Below are positions 6,325 to 6,416 of a stretch of 6,416 nucleotides of DNA, piece after piece. The notes below the pieces were generated by a model, which saw nothing but the letters and a program-made list of their open reading frames with translations, was not told where the DNA came from and searched no databases. Source of the stretch: Betaproteobacteria bacterium (GTDB taxonomy: Bacteria > Pseudomonadota > Gammaproteobacteria > Burkholderiales > Burkholderiaceae_C); NCBI GenBank assembly GCA_009927195.1, contig RFNL01000256.1, positions 1-6,416 of the forward strand, read 5' to 3'. How positions within the stretch are numbered: position 1 is the first letter of the stretch; each line of letters begins with the position of its first letter. A program made the position numbers and the translations under genes.

Positions 6325-6346
6325 GGGGCCAGGCTTTGCCAGCCCC
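6325..6346 (+). terminator. Hairpin after the adhesin gene, possible operon terminator
   Basis: GGGGC (6325-6329) pairs with GCCCC (6342-6346) and GGC (6332-6334) with GCC (6338-6340). A small internal loop separates the two stems and TTT closes the hairpin. It starts 15 bases after the adhesin stop. No U-tract follows, so intrinsic termination would be weak; it may instead protect the 3' end of the transcript. Confidence 0.4.
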
Positions 6347-6383
6347 GAAGCTAAACTAGCGGCCTTTCACACGGACAAATCTC

Positions 6384-6416
6384 ATGGCCACTGACCCGCG
6401 CAAAATCAACCGCCGC
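6384..6416 (+). CDS. Start of an unidentified downstream gene, truncated by the window end
   Basis: ATG 6384 opens a frame of 11 codons to the window edge (MATDPRKINRR). Too little remains to recognise a family. A weak GGA lies 8 bases upstream. A -10-like TAAACT at 6352-6357 without a convincing -35 could be its promoter. The 73-base gap and the hairpin suggest that it is transcribed separately from the pilus genes. Confidence 0.45.
   Translation, partial: MATDPRKINRR

Overview
The window holds most of a chaperone-usher (type 1/P pilus-like) fimbrial gene cluster, with every gene on the + strand. High G+C in the backbone genes, the codon usage and the weak or absent Shine-Dalgarno sites fit a betaproteobacterium, perhaps Burkholderiales/Comamonadaceae. 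This is only an impression; no taxonomic marker gene is present.

Layout: (1) bases 1-96 are the 3' end of a pilin-like gene that begins outside the window. (2) 103-774 encodes a complete type 1-like pilin subunit. (3) 777-1047 is non-coding with several small inverted repeats. (4) 1048-1368 encodes an unusually short (106 aa) secreted pilin-like protein. (5) 1428-2213 encodes a PapD/FimC-type periplasmic chaperone. (6) 2238-5177 encodes a 979-residue outer-membrane usher. (7) 5174-6310 encodes a two-domain tip adhesin, overlapping the usher stop by 4 bases. (8) A hairpin without a U-tract follows, and at 6384 an unidentified gene starts and runs off the window.

Expected working model, from family knowledge: subunits enter the periplasm by Sec, the chaperone completes their folds by donor-strand complementation, and the usher swaps the chaperone strand for the N-terminal extension of the next subunit and secretes the fibre. 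The adhesin leads at the tip and pilins follow.

Three things stand out. The usher carries about 130 extra residues between its signal peptide and its normal chaperone-binding N-terminal domain, and this extension contains a sequence that aligns without gaps to the usher's own plug domain (same offset of 352 residues over 48 positions). The adhesin gene is a compositional mosaic: its receptor-binding half is about 44% G+C, while its pilin half is about 55% and usher samples are 62-67%, as if the binding domain had been exchanged. Finally, the 106-residue pilin-like protein keeps the first strand, the two cysteines and a pilin-like C-terminal strand but lacks roughly half of a normal pilin body.
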